Under the pieces are notes generated by a model that searched no databases, was not told where the DNA came from, and saw only the letters and a list, made by a program, of their open reading frames with translations. Of a stretch of DNA of 64,000 nucleotides, positions 42,784 through 52,083 are shown in pieces. Position 1 is the stretch's first letter. Every line of letters starts with the position of its first letter. The stretch comes from Bifidobacterium bombi DSM 19703 (GTDB taxonomy: Bacteria; Actinomycetota; Actinomycetes; Actinomycetales; Bifidobacteriaceae). The translations under genes and the position numbers were made by a program. The DNA is taken from NCBI RefSeq assembly GCF_000737845.1, contig NZ_ATLK01000002.1, forward strand, positions 186,006 through 250,005. The letters run 5' to 3'.

Positions 42784-43865
42784 CGTTTCAGCTTCCATGT
42801 CATAGATATCCAGATGCAGACCGCCAACGCCAACGCCAGTGTCCACCAGCCGGGTGTGTCGAGCATCGAGGCCTTTCGTGCCTGATCTTGGCTCCGGGCC
42901 TTATGCTTTTCGATGCTTTCGACTATTGCGTCGATGGCTTGGGGGCCTGTGCCGGCGCTTGAGAACGTGCCTCCATGCGATTCGATCTGGCGCTTCATGT
43001 CGAGTGTGGTCTTGTCGTTTTTGGATGTCTGCGCCCCTGAATATAGTCCGTCGACGCCAATCTTGGCTTTGCTAGTCAGATCCAGGGCCTCCTTGAGCGT
43101 GTAGGTCGACTTGCCCGAAACGTTGTCCGTTGCCAAGACGATGGATTTAGGGCGTTGCTCCGTGGGTCCACCGGACTCTGACGAACCACGTCCGTTAGAT
43201 CCGTAGGTGAATCCTGGCAGCATGGCGGCGCAGCTGACCAGCCCGTCGCCAATGAGCGAGGTCATGTCCTTGCGGTTCTGCGTTCCTTCGATGAGATCCG
43301 AAAAATCCTGTGAGGTCTTCGCGTCCATCTTGTCAATTTTGTCCTGGTCGGACACCTTGCCGAGCACGTCGGAGGCGTATTTTATTTGAGACGAGGCCAT
43401 GTCGTAGTCGTCGGTCAGCGGGAAAAGCGTCCGTGACGTCGAGTTGAAGATGCTCAGTCCGATGCGTTCGCCTTTGAACTGAGCCACCAGCCGTTGGTAG
43501 GTTTCCAGGACGGCGTGGTCATAGGCGAGCATGGATGGGGAGACATCGAGGCATAGGACGATGTCACGGCTTCCGGCGCGTTCCTCGTCTGATCCCACTT
43601 GCGAGGGTCGTGCAGCCAGTGAAACCGACAGGATGAGCGCCGCCGCCAGCGCGACAGCGGCGACGCGGTTGTACCATCGCCATTGCCGGAGCATTCCCGA
43701 GGTGTACTCGGTGTTGAAATCCTGTTCCAAATCGAACACCGGTGCCTGGGCGGAGCCGCGTCTTGCGCGTCCGGACAGAAAGAACGAAACCGCCGCGGCG
43801 GCCAGCGCCGCGATCAGACCAATGGCCAGGAGCCACGGCCAGTGCCAAGCGAATGCATTCATCAT
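42780..43865 (-). CDS. von Willebrand factor A domain membrane protein (first of pair)
   Basis: 361 residues from ATG 43865, 1 bp after the preceding stop. N-terminal helix LLAIGLIAALAAAAVSFFL, a second near 70-87, then the VWA domain with a canonical MIDAS (DIVLCLDVSPSMLAYD) and GERIGLSIFNSTSRTLFPLT, then a C-terminal helix (WWTLALALAVCIWISM). This is the BatA-like layout. The Ser/Gly-rich insertion around GSNGRGSSESGGPTEQ is variable. Works with the following paralogue, probably as a heteromeric membrane sensor or scaffold. Confidence 0.82.
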   Translation of the reverse strand: MMNAFAWHWPWLLAIGLIAALAAAAVSFFLSGRARRGSAQAPVFDLEQDFNTEYTSGMLRQWRWYNRVAAVALAAALILSVSLAARPSQVGSDEERAGSRDIVLCLDVSPSMLAYDHAVLETYQRLVAQFKGERIGLSIFNSTSRTLFPLTDDYDMASSQIKYASDVLGKVSDQDKIDKMDAKTSQDFSDLIEGTQNRKDMTSLIGDGLVSCAAMLPGFTYGSNGRGSSESGGPTEQRPKSIVLATDNVSGKSTYTLKEALDLTSKAKIGVDGLYSGAQTSKNDKTTLDMKRQIESHGGTFSSAGTGPQAIDAIVESIEKHKARSQDQARKASMLDTPGWWTLALALAVCIWISMTWKLKR

Positions 43866-43866
43866 G

Positions 43867-44421
43867 TCAGCGCCACCTATCCACAAGGTCACTCACCCAT
43901 TCACCGGCCTGCTCCACGCTGGTTTCTTCCGTATATGCCCGGGTATGGTCCGCGAATTGTGGCGGGTAAAGGGCGTTTATCGTGGCTTTGAGCAAGCCCA
44001 TGCCGTGACTGGCATCCTGTGTGTGCGGTTCACGCGCGATGTCAAGCAACGTCCTTGAACCCAGGTCACGGCCAGTCGTGCTGGAGGCGAAATCACGTGC
44101 CACCTTGGCCAATGCGTCCATGGCTTCTTCGTAATCTGTCTCGTGTTGGGCATTGGCATCGACGATTGCGCTGATGCGCTGGTGCCATGCCCGTCTGTCA
44201 TTGTCGCCTGTGTGAGCCCCGCGCGACCTGCGGCGCTGCGGCGTTCGCTTCGGAAGCGACAGCACGATGACCGCCGTCACCAATGCCGCACAGACCAGGA
44301 ATAGGGCCGCCGTCGCGGCGATGAGCCACGAAGGGGTCTGTATCAGGCCGTTGGGCGTAGGTGCCGGTTCGTTGGCAAGTGCGAATGCACGCGTGAGCGT
44401 CCGCGTTGGTATTTGATTCAC
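43867..44421 (-). CDS. Single-pass membrane protein of MoxR operon (DUF4381-like)
   Basis: 184 residues, ATG overlapping the DUF58 stop by 4 bp. One membrane helix at about 31-54 (LIAATAALFLVCAALVTAVI), a basic stretch KRTPQRRRSRG, then a helical domain ending YTEETSVEQAGEWVSDLVDR. Size, position between DUF58 and the first VWA gene, and the helix-then-helical-domain pattern fit the DUF4381 proteins of these operons. Residue matches are weak. Confidence 0.6.
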   Translation of the reverse strand: MNQIPTRTLTRAFALANEPAPTPNGLIQTPSWLIAATAALFLVCAALVTAVIVLSLPKRTPQRRRSRGAHTGDNDRRAWHQRISAIVDANAQHETDYEEAMDALAKVARDFASSTTGRDLGSRTLLDIAREPHTQDASHGMGLLKATINALYPPQFADHTRAYTEETSVEQAGEWVSDLVDRWR

Positions 44422-45509
44422 CGACTTGTGCCTCCCGTCTTACTAAGAAGGCTCGGTCCGTTCGCTCGGCTGTATTTCAGCGAAGCGGAGACCATTGATA
44501 CGAAATTGTCGAACATGGCGATGCTGCCGGAGGCCCGTAGGGTGGATGCACCCAGGCCGCGAAGCTCCTTGTCGAATTGTGCCGCCACGTATTCGCGGTG
44601 TGTCCTCACTTCGTCGGCGGCTTTTGCGTCCTTCATGAATGCCGGAATTCTGCGTCCCGAATAGGCATCCGTCACCGTGGTTCCGGGAGTGGGCGCCGGA
44701 GCAAATGGATTGAGTGTCGCGATGTCGATGATGGTCAGATGGTGGTTGACGCCGATGGCCCGTAATCGATCGATGTGTCGTTCCTCGAGGGAGGTCTCAT
44801 CGGTGGCGATGACGACCATGGAGCCATCGTCCGTATGGGCGTTGGCGTAGGCGATCAACGCGTCAAGATTGCCTTCAGCGTTCGGCATGCGTTCCAGCCC
44901 CTTGTCCAGTGCACGTTCGAATTGCGCAAGTCCGCCCTTGGTTGGAATGCGTGTTATCGCGCGGTTATTTGCCAGAACCAGTGAGATGGTGTCATGGCGG
45001 CGGCAGCTGAGGGCCGCGAACATGCTCAATGCGTTTGCCCCCACTTCCCAAGCCCGTTCGCCCGAAGGGCAGGCTCCGTTCATCTGTATGCCCACGTCAA
45101 GCATGAGCCAGATACGCGAGGTCACCAGCCGTTCCCGATCGGTGATCATCGGCCGTCCGGTTCTGGCGCTGAGCTTCCAGTCGATGAGCCTCGCCTCGTC
45201 TTCCTCGGTGTAGTCTCGGGTCGATATGGGGTCGGCGCCGCCGTCCCCACGGCTGGAAGGGTGTTCCCCCTCAAGTGCGCCTAATGCGCGCCGCACGGTG
45301 GGCAGGTTCAGCGTGGTCGCAAGGGTCTCTATTTTCCTGCGCACCGCAATCGATTGGTCGGACAAAGACGAGCCCATCGGGATCATCGGCGTCGGGAGGT
45401 TTCCCTGTTCTAATCGTTTGCGCGTTGACGGGTTCAACGTCAGTTTCGAAGGCATGCCATTTGTCTTTCCGTTCTTTCGTCCTGCCGTCTTCGTGAAGCC
45501 CGTGCTCAT
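44418..45509 (-). CDS. DUF58 domain protein
   Basis: 363 residues. The DUF58 signature is present: STRDYTEEDEARLIDWKLSA followed by RTGRPMITDRERLVTSRIWL (normally Y-x-x-GD-x-x-R-x-IDWk-x-SAR). A VWA-like fold follows. N-terminal 45 residues are basic and disordered. It overlaps both neighbours by 4 bp, so expression is tightly coupled. Partner of the MoxR ATPase upstream. Confidence 0.85.
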   Translation of the reverse strand: MSTGFTKTAGRKNGKTNGMPSKLTLNPSTRKRLEQGNLPTPMIPMGSSLSDQSIAVRRKIETLATTLNLPTVRRALGALEGEHPSSRGDGGADPISTRDYTEEDEARLIDWKLSARTGRPMITDRERLVTSRIWLMLDVGIQMNGACPSGERAWEVGANALSMFAALSCRRHDTISLVLANNRAITRIPTKGGLAQFERALDKGLERMPNAEGNLDALIAYANAHTDDGSMVVIATDETSLEERHIDRLRAIGVNHHLTIIDIATLNPFAPAPTPGTTVTDAYSGRRIPAFMKDAKAADEVRTHREYVAAQFDKELRGLGASTLRASGSIAMFDNFVSMVSASLKYSRANGPSLLSKTGGTSR

Positions 45510-46606
45510 GGCACCGGCACCGTTTCCACGATGGTGTTGATGATATCATCGGTGCTGGTGCCGTCGGCCTGCGCCTCGAAGGTGAGCATGATTCTGTGAC
45601 GCAGCACGTCGTGCGCACACGCCTTGAGGTCCTCGGGAATGACATAGTCCCGACCACTCAACAAGGCCTTGGCCTGGCCCATGCGCACCAGTGCGATCGA
45701 AGCTCTGGGGCTTGCGCCCAGACGGACCAGGGAGGCGAGCCCTGGTATCGGTCTGGTCCCCATGCCCCGTGAGGTTGCGGCCAGATCAACGGCATAGCCC
45801 ATGATCGAGTCCGAAACATGCACGCGCTTGGCGGCGTCGCGCAGGAACAATACGTCTTGGTTGCTCAGGGCCTCCTGACCCATCTGGCTTGGCTCCAAGG
45901 AGTCGCTGCCACGTTGTGTGAGCATGCCGAGCATTCGCTGCTCTTCGTCGGCGCTTGGATACGTCATCACGGCCTTGATCATGAAACGGTCCATCTGCGC
46001 TTCAGGCAGAGTGTAGGTACCCTCTTCCTCAATCGGGTTCTGCGTGGCTATCACCATGAACGGCTTTGGCAGAGGTATGCGCTTGCCTCCTATGGTGGTG
46101 GCACCTTCCGCCATTGCCTCAAGCATGGCCGATTGCGTTTTGGCGTTGGAACGGTTGATTTCGTCCAGCAAGACGAAATTGGCGTGGATTGGTCCCAGCT
46201 CGGTGTGGAATCTCTGGTTGGCGAAGTCGAAGATCTGCGTTCCCACCAAATCAGAGGGCATGAGATCCGGCGTGCATTGCACACGTTTGAAGGAACCGGA
46301 AACCGAAGAGGCGAGAATCTGCGCCGCCGTCGTTTTTGCCAACCCTGGTACCGATTCGATGAGTAGGTGCCCGCCGGCCGTCATGGTGGTGATGAGGGCT
46401 TCCCGCAGGCTTTCCTGACCCACCAGTGAGGTGGCGAAACGCGCCCTGAGACGGTCGGAAAGGGCCTTCGCACGACTGAGGTCCTGTGCGCTCAAGGCGC
46501 TCTGCGTGGTCTGGATGGGAGGTTGGACGTTGAGCTGTCCGGAGTTCTGTCCGCCTGCTGCCTGTGGCTGGTGAGGTACTTGAGGTCGAGGTGGTAATAA
46601 TGCCAT
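45506..46606 (-). CDS. MoxR-family AAA+ ATPase
   Basis: 366 residues. A Gln/Pro-rich start of about 40 residues precedes the AAA core. Walker A is variant, SVPGLAKTT within GGHLLIESVPGLAKTTAAQI. Walker B is FVLLDEINRSNAKTQSAMLE, sensor 1 is VIATQNPIEEEGTYTLPEAQ, and sensor 2 is RFM/GASPRASIALVRMGQAKAL. It probably acts as a chaperone for insertion of metal or assembly of the VWA proteins encoded next. First gene of the six-gene operon, whose promoter should lie in 46607-46760. Confidence 0.93.
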   Translation of the reverse strand: MALLPPRPQVPHQPQAAGGQNSGQLNVQPPIQTTQSALSAQDLSRAKALSDRLRARFATSLVGQESLREALITTMTAGGHLLIESVPGLAKTTAAQILASSVSGSFKRVQCTPDLMPSDLVGTQIFDFANQRFHTELGPIHANFVLLDEINRSNAKTQSAMLEAMAEGATTIGGKRIPLPKPFMVIATQNPIEEEGTYTLPEAQMDRFMIKAVMTYPSADEEQRMLGMLTQRGSDSLEPSQMGQEALSNQDVLFLRDAAKRVHVSDSIMGYAVDLAATSRGMGTRPIPGLASLVRLGASPRASIALVRMGQAKALLSGRDYVIPEDLKACAHDVLRHRIMLTFEAQADGTSTDDIINTIVETVPVP

Positions 46607-46761
46607 ATGATTTCACACCGCTTTGCTTGTAGCTTGTATTTTCAGTGGCTCTTTATCGTGATCGGTGAAATGCTTCACATGAGCACGGCGTTACTGGCGA
46701 ACGAGCCTCGTTCACAACAGTATAGTAATCGGAGCGGAGATGCGCCGGTGCACTCTAGCTG

Positions 46762-46830
46762 CTATGAGGGAAGGCGTCAATTTTCTATGAGGGAAGGCGC
46801 CAATTTTCTATGAGGGAAGGCGCCAATCGA
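46762..46830. repeat. 23-bp tandem repeat, three copies, covering the ung stop codon
   Basis: Units at 46762-46784, 46785-46807 and 46808-46830, of the form CTATGAGGGAAGGCG(C/T)CAAT plus a 3-bp end (TTT, TTT, CGA). The third unit is the last codons of ung (DWRLPS and the stop), so the coding tail has been copied twice past the stop. Confidence 0.85.
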
Positions 46831-47515
46831 CGCTCGAGGCACCCATGCTTTCGAGGGCGGCGTTGGCTCTTGAAAAGGGTCTTGAGCCAAAGAACCCGCG
46901 CGATGCCGAAAGCGGGCTGGGGTGTGGTGATTTGATGACGAAGGCGTTTGTGAGCAATGGTTCGAGGCTTTGTGCGTTCCGTCCCCAAAGAATCGCCACC
47001 AGCGGTTTGGCGTGTCCGTTCCCGTCGGTTCTCGCGTTCAGCGCCTTGATGGCCTCGTCCGTGATATGCTCCCACCCTTTGCCGTGGTGGCTGTTCGGTC
47101 GGCCCACCTGTACCGTGAGGCATCGGTTGAGCAGCATCACCCCTTGGGCGCACCAAGGGGTGAGGTCGCCGTTGCCGGGTATTGCCACCCCTAGATCGTG
47201 GTTCATCTCGACGTAGATGTTCTGCAGGCTTTTGGGGATGGGGTTGACATCAGGGGATACGCAGAAGCTCAGGCCCACGGGGTGGCCGGGGGTCGGGTAG
47301 GGATCCTGCCCGACGATGAGCACCTTGATGCTTTCAAAGGGGATGGTGAAGGCCCGTAGGATGTCGTGGTTCGCCGGCAGGTAGCGGCGTCCGGCCTGGA
47401 GTTCAGCTCTCAGGAAATCGCCCATGCGATGAATGTCCGGTTCCACAGATGACAACGCTTGCGCCCACCCCGGGTCCATGAGCTCCGAAATCGGTTTAAT
47501 GTGCTTTTGTTCCAT
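46808..47515 (-). CDS. ung: Uracil-DNA glycosylase
   Basis: 235 residues. It removes uracil from DNA, the first step of base excision repair. Family 1 motifs are complete: the water-activating loop [17 protein letters not shown] with the catalytic Asp, the uracil-binding stretch [11 protein letters not shown], and the Leu loop [18 protein letters not shown] with the catalytic His. The C-terminal DWRLPS is encoded by the third unit of a 23-bp tandem repeat, so slippage could alter the tail without harming the core. Confidence 0.96.
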   Translation of the reverse strand: MEQKHIKPISELMDPGWAQALSSVEPDIHRMGDFLRAELQAGRRYLPANHDILRAFTIPFESIKVLIVGQDPYPTPGHPVGLSFCVSPDVNPIPKSLQNIYVEMNHDLGVAIPGNGDLTPWCAQGVMLLNRCLTVQVGRPNSHHGKGWEHITDEAIKALNARTDGNGHAKPLVAILWGRNAQSLEPLLTNAFVIKSPHPSPLSASRGFFGSRPFSRANAALESMGASSVDWRLPS

Positions 47516-47775
47516 GCCTACACTTTATGTTCCAGTCTCTATGTTGTCCGAAGATCGGTCTGCTTCCGAGTCGTGGCAGCGGTCCGCCCGTATGTTTCAC
47601 TTCTTCTCATCCCATGGCGCCGACGACGGCAGAAGAGACGTTCCCGAAGGCGTCGGTGCGTGCGTTCCCTGGTCGCAGGCCTTGATCCACGGCGGGAAAG
47701 ATCGTTGATGTTGGCTGTGCTGGGCGGTATAATTTGGATTCGCAACATATTACGGTGGTTGGAAGGCAAGGACCT

Positions 47776-48429
47776 ATGGCACGCGACGAAAAAAACACGT
47801 ACGAGTCGTATAGCAAGGATGGATTCGACAATCCGCCGGAAGGTCCCGTCGGTGTTCATCAGGGCAAGACTTCCCTGTGGTCCCGTCTGCTTCCCTACAT
47901 CGCCGTGGTCATCATCGCCGTTTTGGCGGGTCTCTTGGCTTGGGGCATGTATTCGGGCGAGTTGTATTCGATGAAGCTTCCTTGGTCGCAGTCGCGTGAG
48001 GCTTCGCAGGCCACTCGTACGGACGCGAAGAAATCCCGTTCCACCAGCGAGGAAGCCAAGCGCAAGCGTGAGGCGAAGAAGCGCGAACAGACCAAGAAGG
48101 ACGATGCGGCCAGTAACGCGGCTGCGCCGCAGCCGGCGCCCGCTCCGGCACCGGCGCCAACTGCGAACAAGCAGACCGTCGTACGCATCGTCAACGGCAC
48201 CAGAATCGCAGGTCATGCCGCGAGCAGGCAGTCCATATTGAACCAGTCGGGATATGCGAATGTTACCGTAGGCAATCTTTCCGGTCCTGCGCCTTCCACG
48301 TCCGTCGTCTGGTACCAGAACGAATCCGATAAGGTGACTGCGGATGATGTGGCGCAGGCGCTCGGCATACCGGTGGTGCAGCAGCAAAGCGGCATAGCCG
48401 CGCCTATCACCGTCGTTCTGCTGAACTGA
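47776..48429 (+). CDS. LytR C-terminal domain (LytR_C) membrane protein
   Basis: 217 residues from ATG 47776 (AAGGCAAGGA upstream). One membrane helix at about 36-58 (LLPYIAVVIIAVLAGLLAWG). A Lys/Arg/Glu-rich segment and a Pro/Ala repeat (APQPAPAPAPAPTAN) follow. Residues 140-217 are a LytR_C domain: VVRIVNGTRIAGHAASRQSI, a GYANVTVGNL core, VVWYQNESDKVTADDVAQAL and ITVVLLN. The domain is found in cell-wall attachment proteins of actinobacteria; alone on an anchor, its job is uncertain but is presumably at the envelope. Confidence 0.8.
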   Translation: MARDEKNTYESYSKDGFDNPPEGPVGVHQGKTSLWSRLLPYIAVVIIAVLAGLLAWGMYSGELYSMKLPWSQSREASQATRTDAKKSRSTSEEAKRKREAKKREQTKKDDAASNAAAPQPAPAPAPAPTANKQTVVRIVNGTRIAGHAASRQSILNQSGYANVTVGNLSGPAPSTSVVWYQNESDKVTADDVAQALGIPVVQQQSGIAAPITVVLLN

Positions 48430-48691
48430 TCGGTCAGTGCGTGGGGCGTGAGTCGTTCTGCGGTCGCGGGTATCGTTTGACATTCGCATTAATATGGCGT
48501 TTTATATTTTTCTGTCTAGCTAGAATTGTATAAAATAAAAATTTGTGTCTTTTTGTATGATTTCGGGCGTGTTGAATCGCATAATTTACATAACCACCTT
48601 GTATACTCTTGCATAAGCTGTCGGAGCAGGAAACAGGAAGTCTGCTTTCCTTATCGTTTTCCGTCGCTTGACATGAGAGAGTGGTTTTATT

Positions 48692-48895
48692 ATGGCTACA
48701 GGTACTGTGAAATTCTTCAATGCTGGCAAGGGTTATGGATTCATTAGCCCGGATGACGGTTCTGAGGATGTTTTCGTTCACTATTCCGTCATTCAGAGTG
48801 ACGGTTTCAAGAAACTCGATGATGGTGACAAAGTTGAGTACGAATTCGAGCAGGGACAGAAGGGCCTTCAGGCCACTTCCGTGACCAAGCTCTGA
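48692..48895 (+). CDS. Cold-shock protein, CspA family
   Basis: 67 residues, all family landmarks: [20 protein letters not shown] with RNP1 (KGYGFI), RNP2 (DVFVHYS), then [20 protein letters not shown]. It binds single-stranded RNA/DNA as a small beta-barrel chaperone. The 5' region 48430-48691 is AT-rich and about 260 bp long, enough for the long structured leader common on csp messages; I did not model it. Confidence 0.95.
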   Translation: MATGTVKFFNAGKGYGFISPDDGSEDVFVHYSVIQSDGFKKLDDGDKVEYEFEQGQKGLQATSVTKL

Positions 48896-48941
48896 TTTCA
48901 AACGTTGACCCTTTCGGCGACGATTGTCGCTCACGGTCTTG

Positions 48942-48976
48942 CAATGTCCTCCCTCAGGGGAGGACATTGTTATTTT
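48942..48976 (+). terminator. Terminator after csp gene
   Basis: Perfect stem CAATGTCCTCC (48942-48952) with GGAGGACATTG (48959-48969), 6-nt loop, then TTATTTT. Confidence 0.85.
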
Positions 48977-49170
48977 CCGACGTTTGGGTCGACAGGCGTT
49001 CCCGGTACGTGGCAGGCGGCCATGGCGTTCGCGTGGGTGGCGGTGTCCTGATGATTGGAGGGTCTTTTCGCCACGCCGAGTCGGGTGTTTATGGCCTGTG
49101 GTCGCGAATCGATGATATACTAGTGCTCGTTGTCAAGTAAGGGTGTTGATTCGCTCTGCATGTACAACAC

Positions 49171-49260
49171 GGAGCTGTGCCTGAGCGGCCGATAGGGGCA
49201 CCCTGCTAAGGTGTTAACTGCGTAAGCGGTTCGAGAGTTCGAATCTCTCCGGCTCCGCCA
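49171..49260 (+). tRNA. tRNA-Ser(GCT)
   Basis: Class II tRNA with a long variable arm. Acceptor GGAGCTG with CGGCTCC, anticodon loop CTGCTAA giving GCT, T-arm GTTCGAATC, discriminator G and an encoded CCA (49258-49260). Confidence 0.95.
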
Positions 49261-49295
49261 AAAGGACTTCTGGGAATTTCCTGGAAGTCCTTTCT
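49261..49295 (+). terminator. Terminator after tRNA-Ser(GCT)
   Basis: AAAGGACTTC (49261-49270) and GAAGTCCTTT (49284-49293) form a 10-bp perfect stem directly after the CCA end. Confidence 0.7.
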
Positions 49296-49421
49296 ATGTC
49301 GAAAACGGCGTGGTTTCGGTTTGTGGGCTATGCGTCAGAGGGCTGCGCAGGTTGGCTGGCTGCTTTTTTGATGTGTGTCGTTTGGTCGGGTCCCGCCTTG
49401 GATATGGTGGGGTGTGGGTCT

Positions 49422-49482
49422 GCTGCATTTTGTGCCACTTTATAGCTGATTCCCATGACCGCTGCATTTTGTGCCATTTAGT
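49422..49482. repeat. Direct repeat, period 39 bp
   Basis: GCTGCATTTTGTGCCA occurs at 49422-49437 and 49461-49476, each followed by a CTTTAT or TTTAGT variant. It lies in the noncoding stretch 49296-49516, where I see no gene. Confidence 0.6.
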
Positions 49483-49516
49483 GGCACTTCGTGCAGGGCC
49501 TGTAGGCTTGGGTCTA

Positions 49517-50212
49517 TCACTGTGCTTGTACGCGCTGCTCCCACTCCTTGCGCGTGATGACGCGCAGCACGCAGTCGTGGTGTTCGTCGATCTGTCTGAA
49601 GTAGTCGTCTTTCTTTCGACCCACTGGCCACAACCCGCAGTGCTCCATAACCTTCCCGGAGCCGATGTTTTCCACATAGTGCCCGCCCCACACGGCGTTG
49701 GCTCCCAGACCGTTTTCCCCGAAGGCGCGTTGCAGCATGGCTTCAAGAGCCTCGGTCATAAGCCCTTGTCCCCAGAACGGTCGGCCGATCCAATAGCCGA
49801 GCACCAAGTCGTGTTCGGAGTGGTCGAGCAAACGTCTCACGTCGTCTTCGTTCACGTTTTTCTTGAGTTCGTGGGCGTCGAGCATTTCACGTACGTATGA
49901 AGTGGCGTGGTCGTTCGGCCCCGTCTCCTTGAGTTCGATACTGCCTATGGGGTCGCCAGCCGCGATCCTGGTGGCTGGCGACCCGCCGTCTTGTCCGTTG
50001 CGGAGGGTGATGGCGTAGTTCTCCGGGCCGGTCAATACGTGGTTCAGGAGATCCAGGCTGTCGGCTTCGCTGGTATGGGGCATCCATCCGCAACGCGGCC
50101 CGATCTGCGGGTCGCTGGCGAAACGATACAGAGACCTCGCTTCGTTCGGATCATCGTGTTTCCAAGGTCGTAAGACAAGCCGTCGAGTTGCTATCTCCAT
50201 GTACAGCATCAT
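49517..50212 (-). CDS. GNAT-family N-acetyltransferase
   Basis: 231 residues (start ATG 50212; 50200 gives MEIATRRLVLRPW, closer to the usual family start). RLVLRPWKHDDPNEARSLYR opens the RimJ/RimL-like subgroup. The acetyl-CoA region is LVLGYWIGRPFWGQGLMTEA followed by ALEAMLQRAFGENG, with Q/G-x-G reduced to WGQGL. AVWGGHYVENIGSGKVMEHC ends the fold, where N-x-x-S-x-x-x-x-x-K is typical. Substrate could be a ribosomal protein or small amine. Monocistronic. Confidence 0.85.
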   Translation of the reverse strand: MMLYMEIATRRLVLRPWKHDDPNEARSLYRFASDPQIGPRCGWMPHTSEADSLDLLNHVLTGPENYAITLRNGQDGGSPATRIAAGDPIGSIELKETGPNDHATSYVREMLDAHELKKNVNEDDVRRLLDHSEHDLVLGYWIGRPFWGQGLMTEALEAMLQRAFGENGLGANAVWGGHYVENIGSGKVMEHCGLWPVGRKKDDYFRQIDEHHDCVLRVITRKEWEQRVQAQ

Positions 50213-50484
50213 AGCAACATATCAGGAAGGAGACTAAGAGGTTTGGTAAGGCGTTTGGTCTTTCTGATCGGCCCGGTGCTTTGTCGTGGTGTACGGCAAA
50301 GCACCGGAAGGTTGCACCAGGGTTTTGCCCTACCTATTTCTGTTGTGCGGCTTTCTGCCTTTAGCTGCTTGTGGGAACTGCTTTTCGTCATGACTTCTCC
50401 TGTGGCGTGTAGCTGCGGCTATAGTGAAGAAGGAATGGGACGGATCGGCGTCCATGATGCCGTTGATGCTATAGGAGATGCAGA

Positions 50485-51150
50485 ATGACGCGGATTTCAG
50501 GGTCTTCGATGGAGTACGATTCCTCGGCTTCCGCCTTTTTCACGATTGAGGATGTGTCTTCCGCCCCCGCCCATGATGCTTTTATCGAACGTAAGTCTGA
50601 GTTCATCGGTGAAGCCTGCCATGTCGATTCTTTGGGTGAGGCGGTTTCTTTCGTTGATGCCGTCCGTGAGGGGCACCCCAAGGCGCGGCATACGGCCTAT
50701 GCGGCAATTGTTGGAGCTGCCTTGAATGCGGCCAATGAGCGCATGTGCGATGACGGCGAGCCTTCCGGAACCGCAGGTAAACCAATACTTGATGTTCTTC
50801 GTGCCAATGGGTTGACCGATTGCGTGGTCACGGTGACACGCTATTTCGGTGGCGTACTGTTGGGCTCGGGAGGTTTGATTCGCGCCTATTCGACGGCAGC
50901 ATCGATGGCGTTGAAACGGGCCCGAACCGTTGAGATCGTACCTCGAAAGACATATCGGGTCACGCTTGAATACGCTTGGATCGGTAAGTTCGATCAAGTC
51001 CTGGCTGATTTCGATGGTGAGGTCCTGGACCGCGATTTCAATGCAAGGGTCACCATGACGGTTTCTGTGCCATCCCGTTGCGTCGGATCGTTTCTCGATA
51101 GTGTCAAAGATGCTTTCAGTGCCCGTGCATCGCTCATACCTGTGAGGTGA
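50485..51150 (+). CDS. YigZ/IMPACT (UPF0029) family protein
   Basis: 221 residues. The diagnostic block is MCDDGEPSGTAGKPILDVLR followed by VVTVTRYFGGVLLGSGGLIR, and an early R-H-T-A-Y (KARHTAYAAI). The C-terminal ferredoxin-like domain is DUF1949-like (RVTLEYAWIGKFDQVLADFD). Family members are conserved but of unclear function; the eukaryotic relative IMPACT acts in translation control. A 35-residue acidic N-terminus is extra. In-frame ATGs exist at 50485 and 50509. Confidence 0.88.
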   Translation: MTRISGSSMEYDSSASAFFTIEDVSSAPAHDAFIERKSEFIGEACHVDSLGEAVSFVDAVREGHPKARHTAYAAIVGAALNAANERMCDDGEPSGTAGKPILDVLRANGLTDCVVTVTRYFGGVLLGSGGLIRAYSTAASMALKRARTVEIVPRKTYRVTLEYAWIGKFDQVLADFDGEVLDRDFNARVTMTVSVPSRCVGSFLDSVKDAFSARASLIPVR

Positions 51151-51354
51151 ACCGTGGTGTCCAACTTTGATTCGGTGTGAAATCCGCGAGCGCGGGTTGT
51201 GGGTCCGCAACGGTGTTAGAAGCCCTTACCGTAAAGAAACGTCCGGATACAGGATCGTGCATGCGTATTTCGTCGTGGAGTCGGTTCAAGAGGTCGATCG
51301 GTATTCACATCTTCATATCGGTATCTGGGTGCAAGCGGCGGTTACAATGAGGAT

Positions 51355-52083
51355 ATGGATGGAAGCAAGATTGAAGGCAAAGACAACGAGCAGGATGCGC
51401 AAGACAGTGCGGCAGGAGTCCGTGATGGTTCCGCGGACGATCGCTCGGGTTCGGCCTCGGAGGCGTTGACCGACAGCTATGAACGGTTGCGACACTCGAC
51501 TGATCCGGTCGAACTCAGTGAATTTGCTCGTCGCGAATTGCCGCCGAGGACGGATCAGGCCGCATTCTCTCGCGCCACCGCTTTGCTTGAAGCGGTGGCC
51601 GGCAACCCGCATACGCCTTTGGAAGATCGCATATACTTGGGCGAGAAGATGCCTTTCCCCAATATTCTCGTCAAACTTTCGGAAGATGATTCACCGCAGG
51701 TTCGTATCGCAGTCGCAGCGAACAAGTCTGATAAGAATTGGCTTGTCGGAAGGCTTACGAAAGATCGGGACGGCGACGTTCGCGAAGCCGCGTTGCATAA
51801 TCCCCAAACCTCTTGGAAGATGAGGCTCGAAGGTGCACAAGATGTGCGTACGAGTGCCGAGACTCTTGATTTCCTTGCGCTTATGGGAGTCGAATCTTAC
51901 CAGGATGCCCCCGCCATACTCACGTGTATGGTTCGTAGGGCGGTTGCAAGCAATCCGACGGCTTGCGAGCAGACATTGCACCGATTGAGTGCTGACCCAT
52001 CGGCGGTGGTGGCGAACATCGCGAGGACCCGGCTCGGTGAGGACGGCTTGTCAGGTCGGCAGACTGCTCAGGGCGCTTGCTGA
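51355..52083 (+). CDS. Helical-repeat (variant leucine-rich or HEAT-like) protein
   Basis: 242 residues; the ATG at 51355 follows GAGG. Residues 1-45 are acidic and disordered (KDNEQDAQDSAAGVRDGSAD). From 50 on there are helical repeats: ELSEFARRELPPRTDQAAFS, ILVKLSEDDSPQVRIAVAAN, WLVGRLTKDRDGDVREAALH, VRRAVASNPTACEQTLHRLS, and VVANIARTRLG. The D-x-x-x-x-VR-x-A-x-A pattern repeats every 25-45 residues, typical of ALM/variant LRR scaffolds. Likely a protein-binding scaffold. It lies before rplM with a 314-bp gap. Confidence 0.7.
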   Translation: MDGSKIEGKDNEQDAQDSAAGVRDGSADDRSGSASEALTDSYERLRHSTDPVELSEFARRELPPRTDQAAFSRATALLEAVAGNPHTPLEDRIYLGEKMPFPNILVKLSEDDSPQVRIAVAANKSDKNWLVGRLTKDRDGDVREAALHNPQTSWKMRLEGAQDVRTSAETLDFLALMGVESYQDAPAILTCMVRRAVASNPTACEQTLHRLSADPSAVVANIARTRLGEDGLSGRQTAQGAC

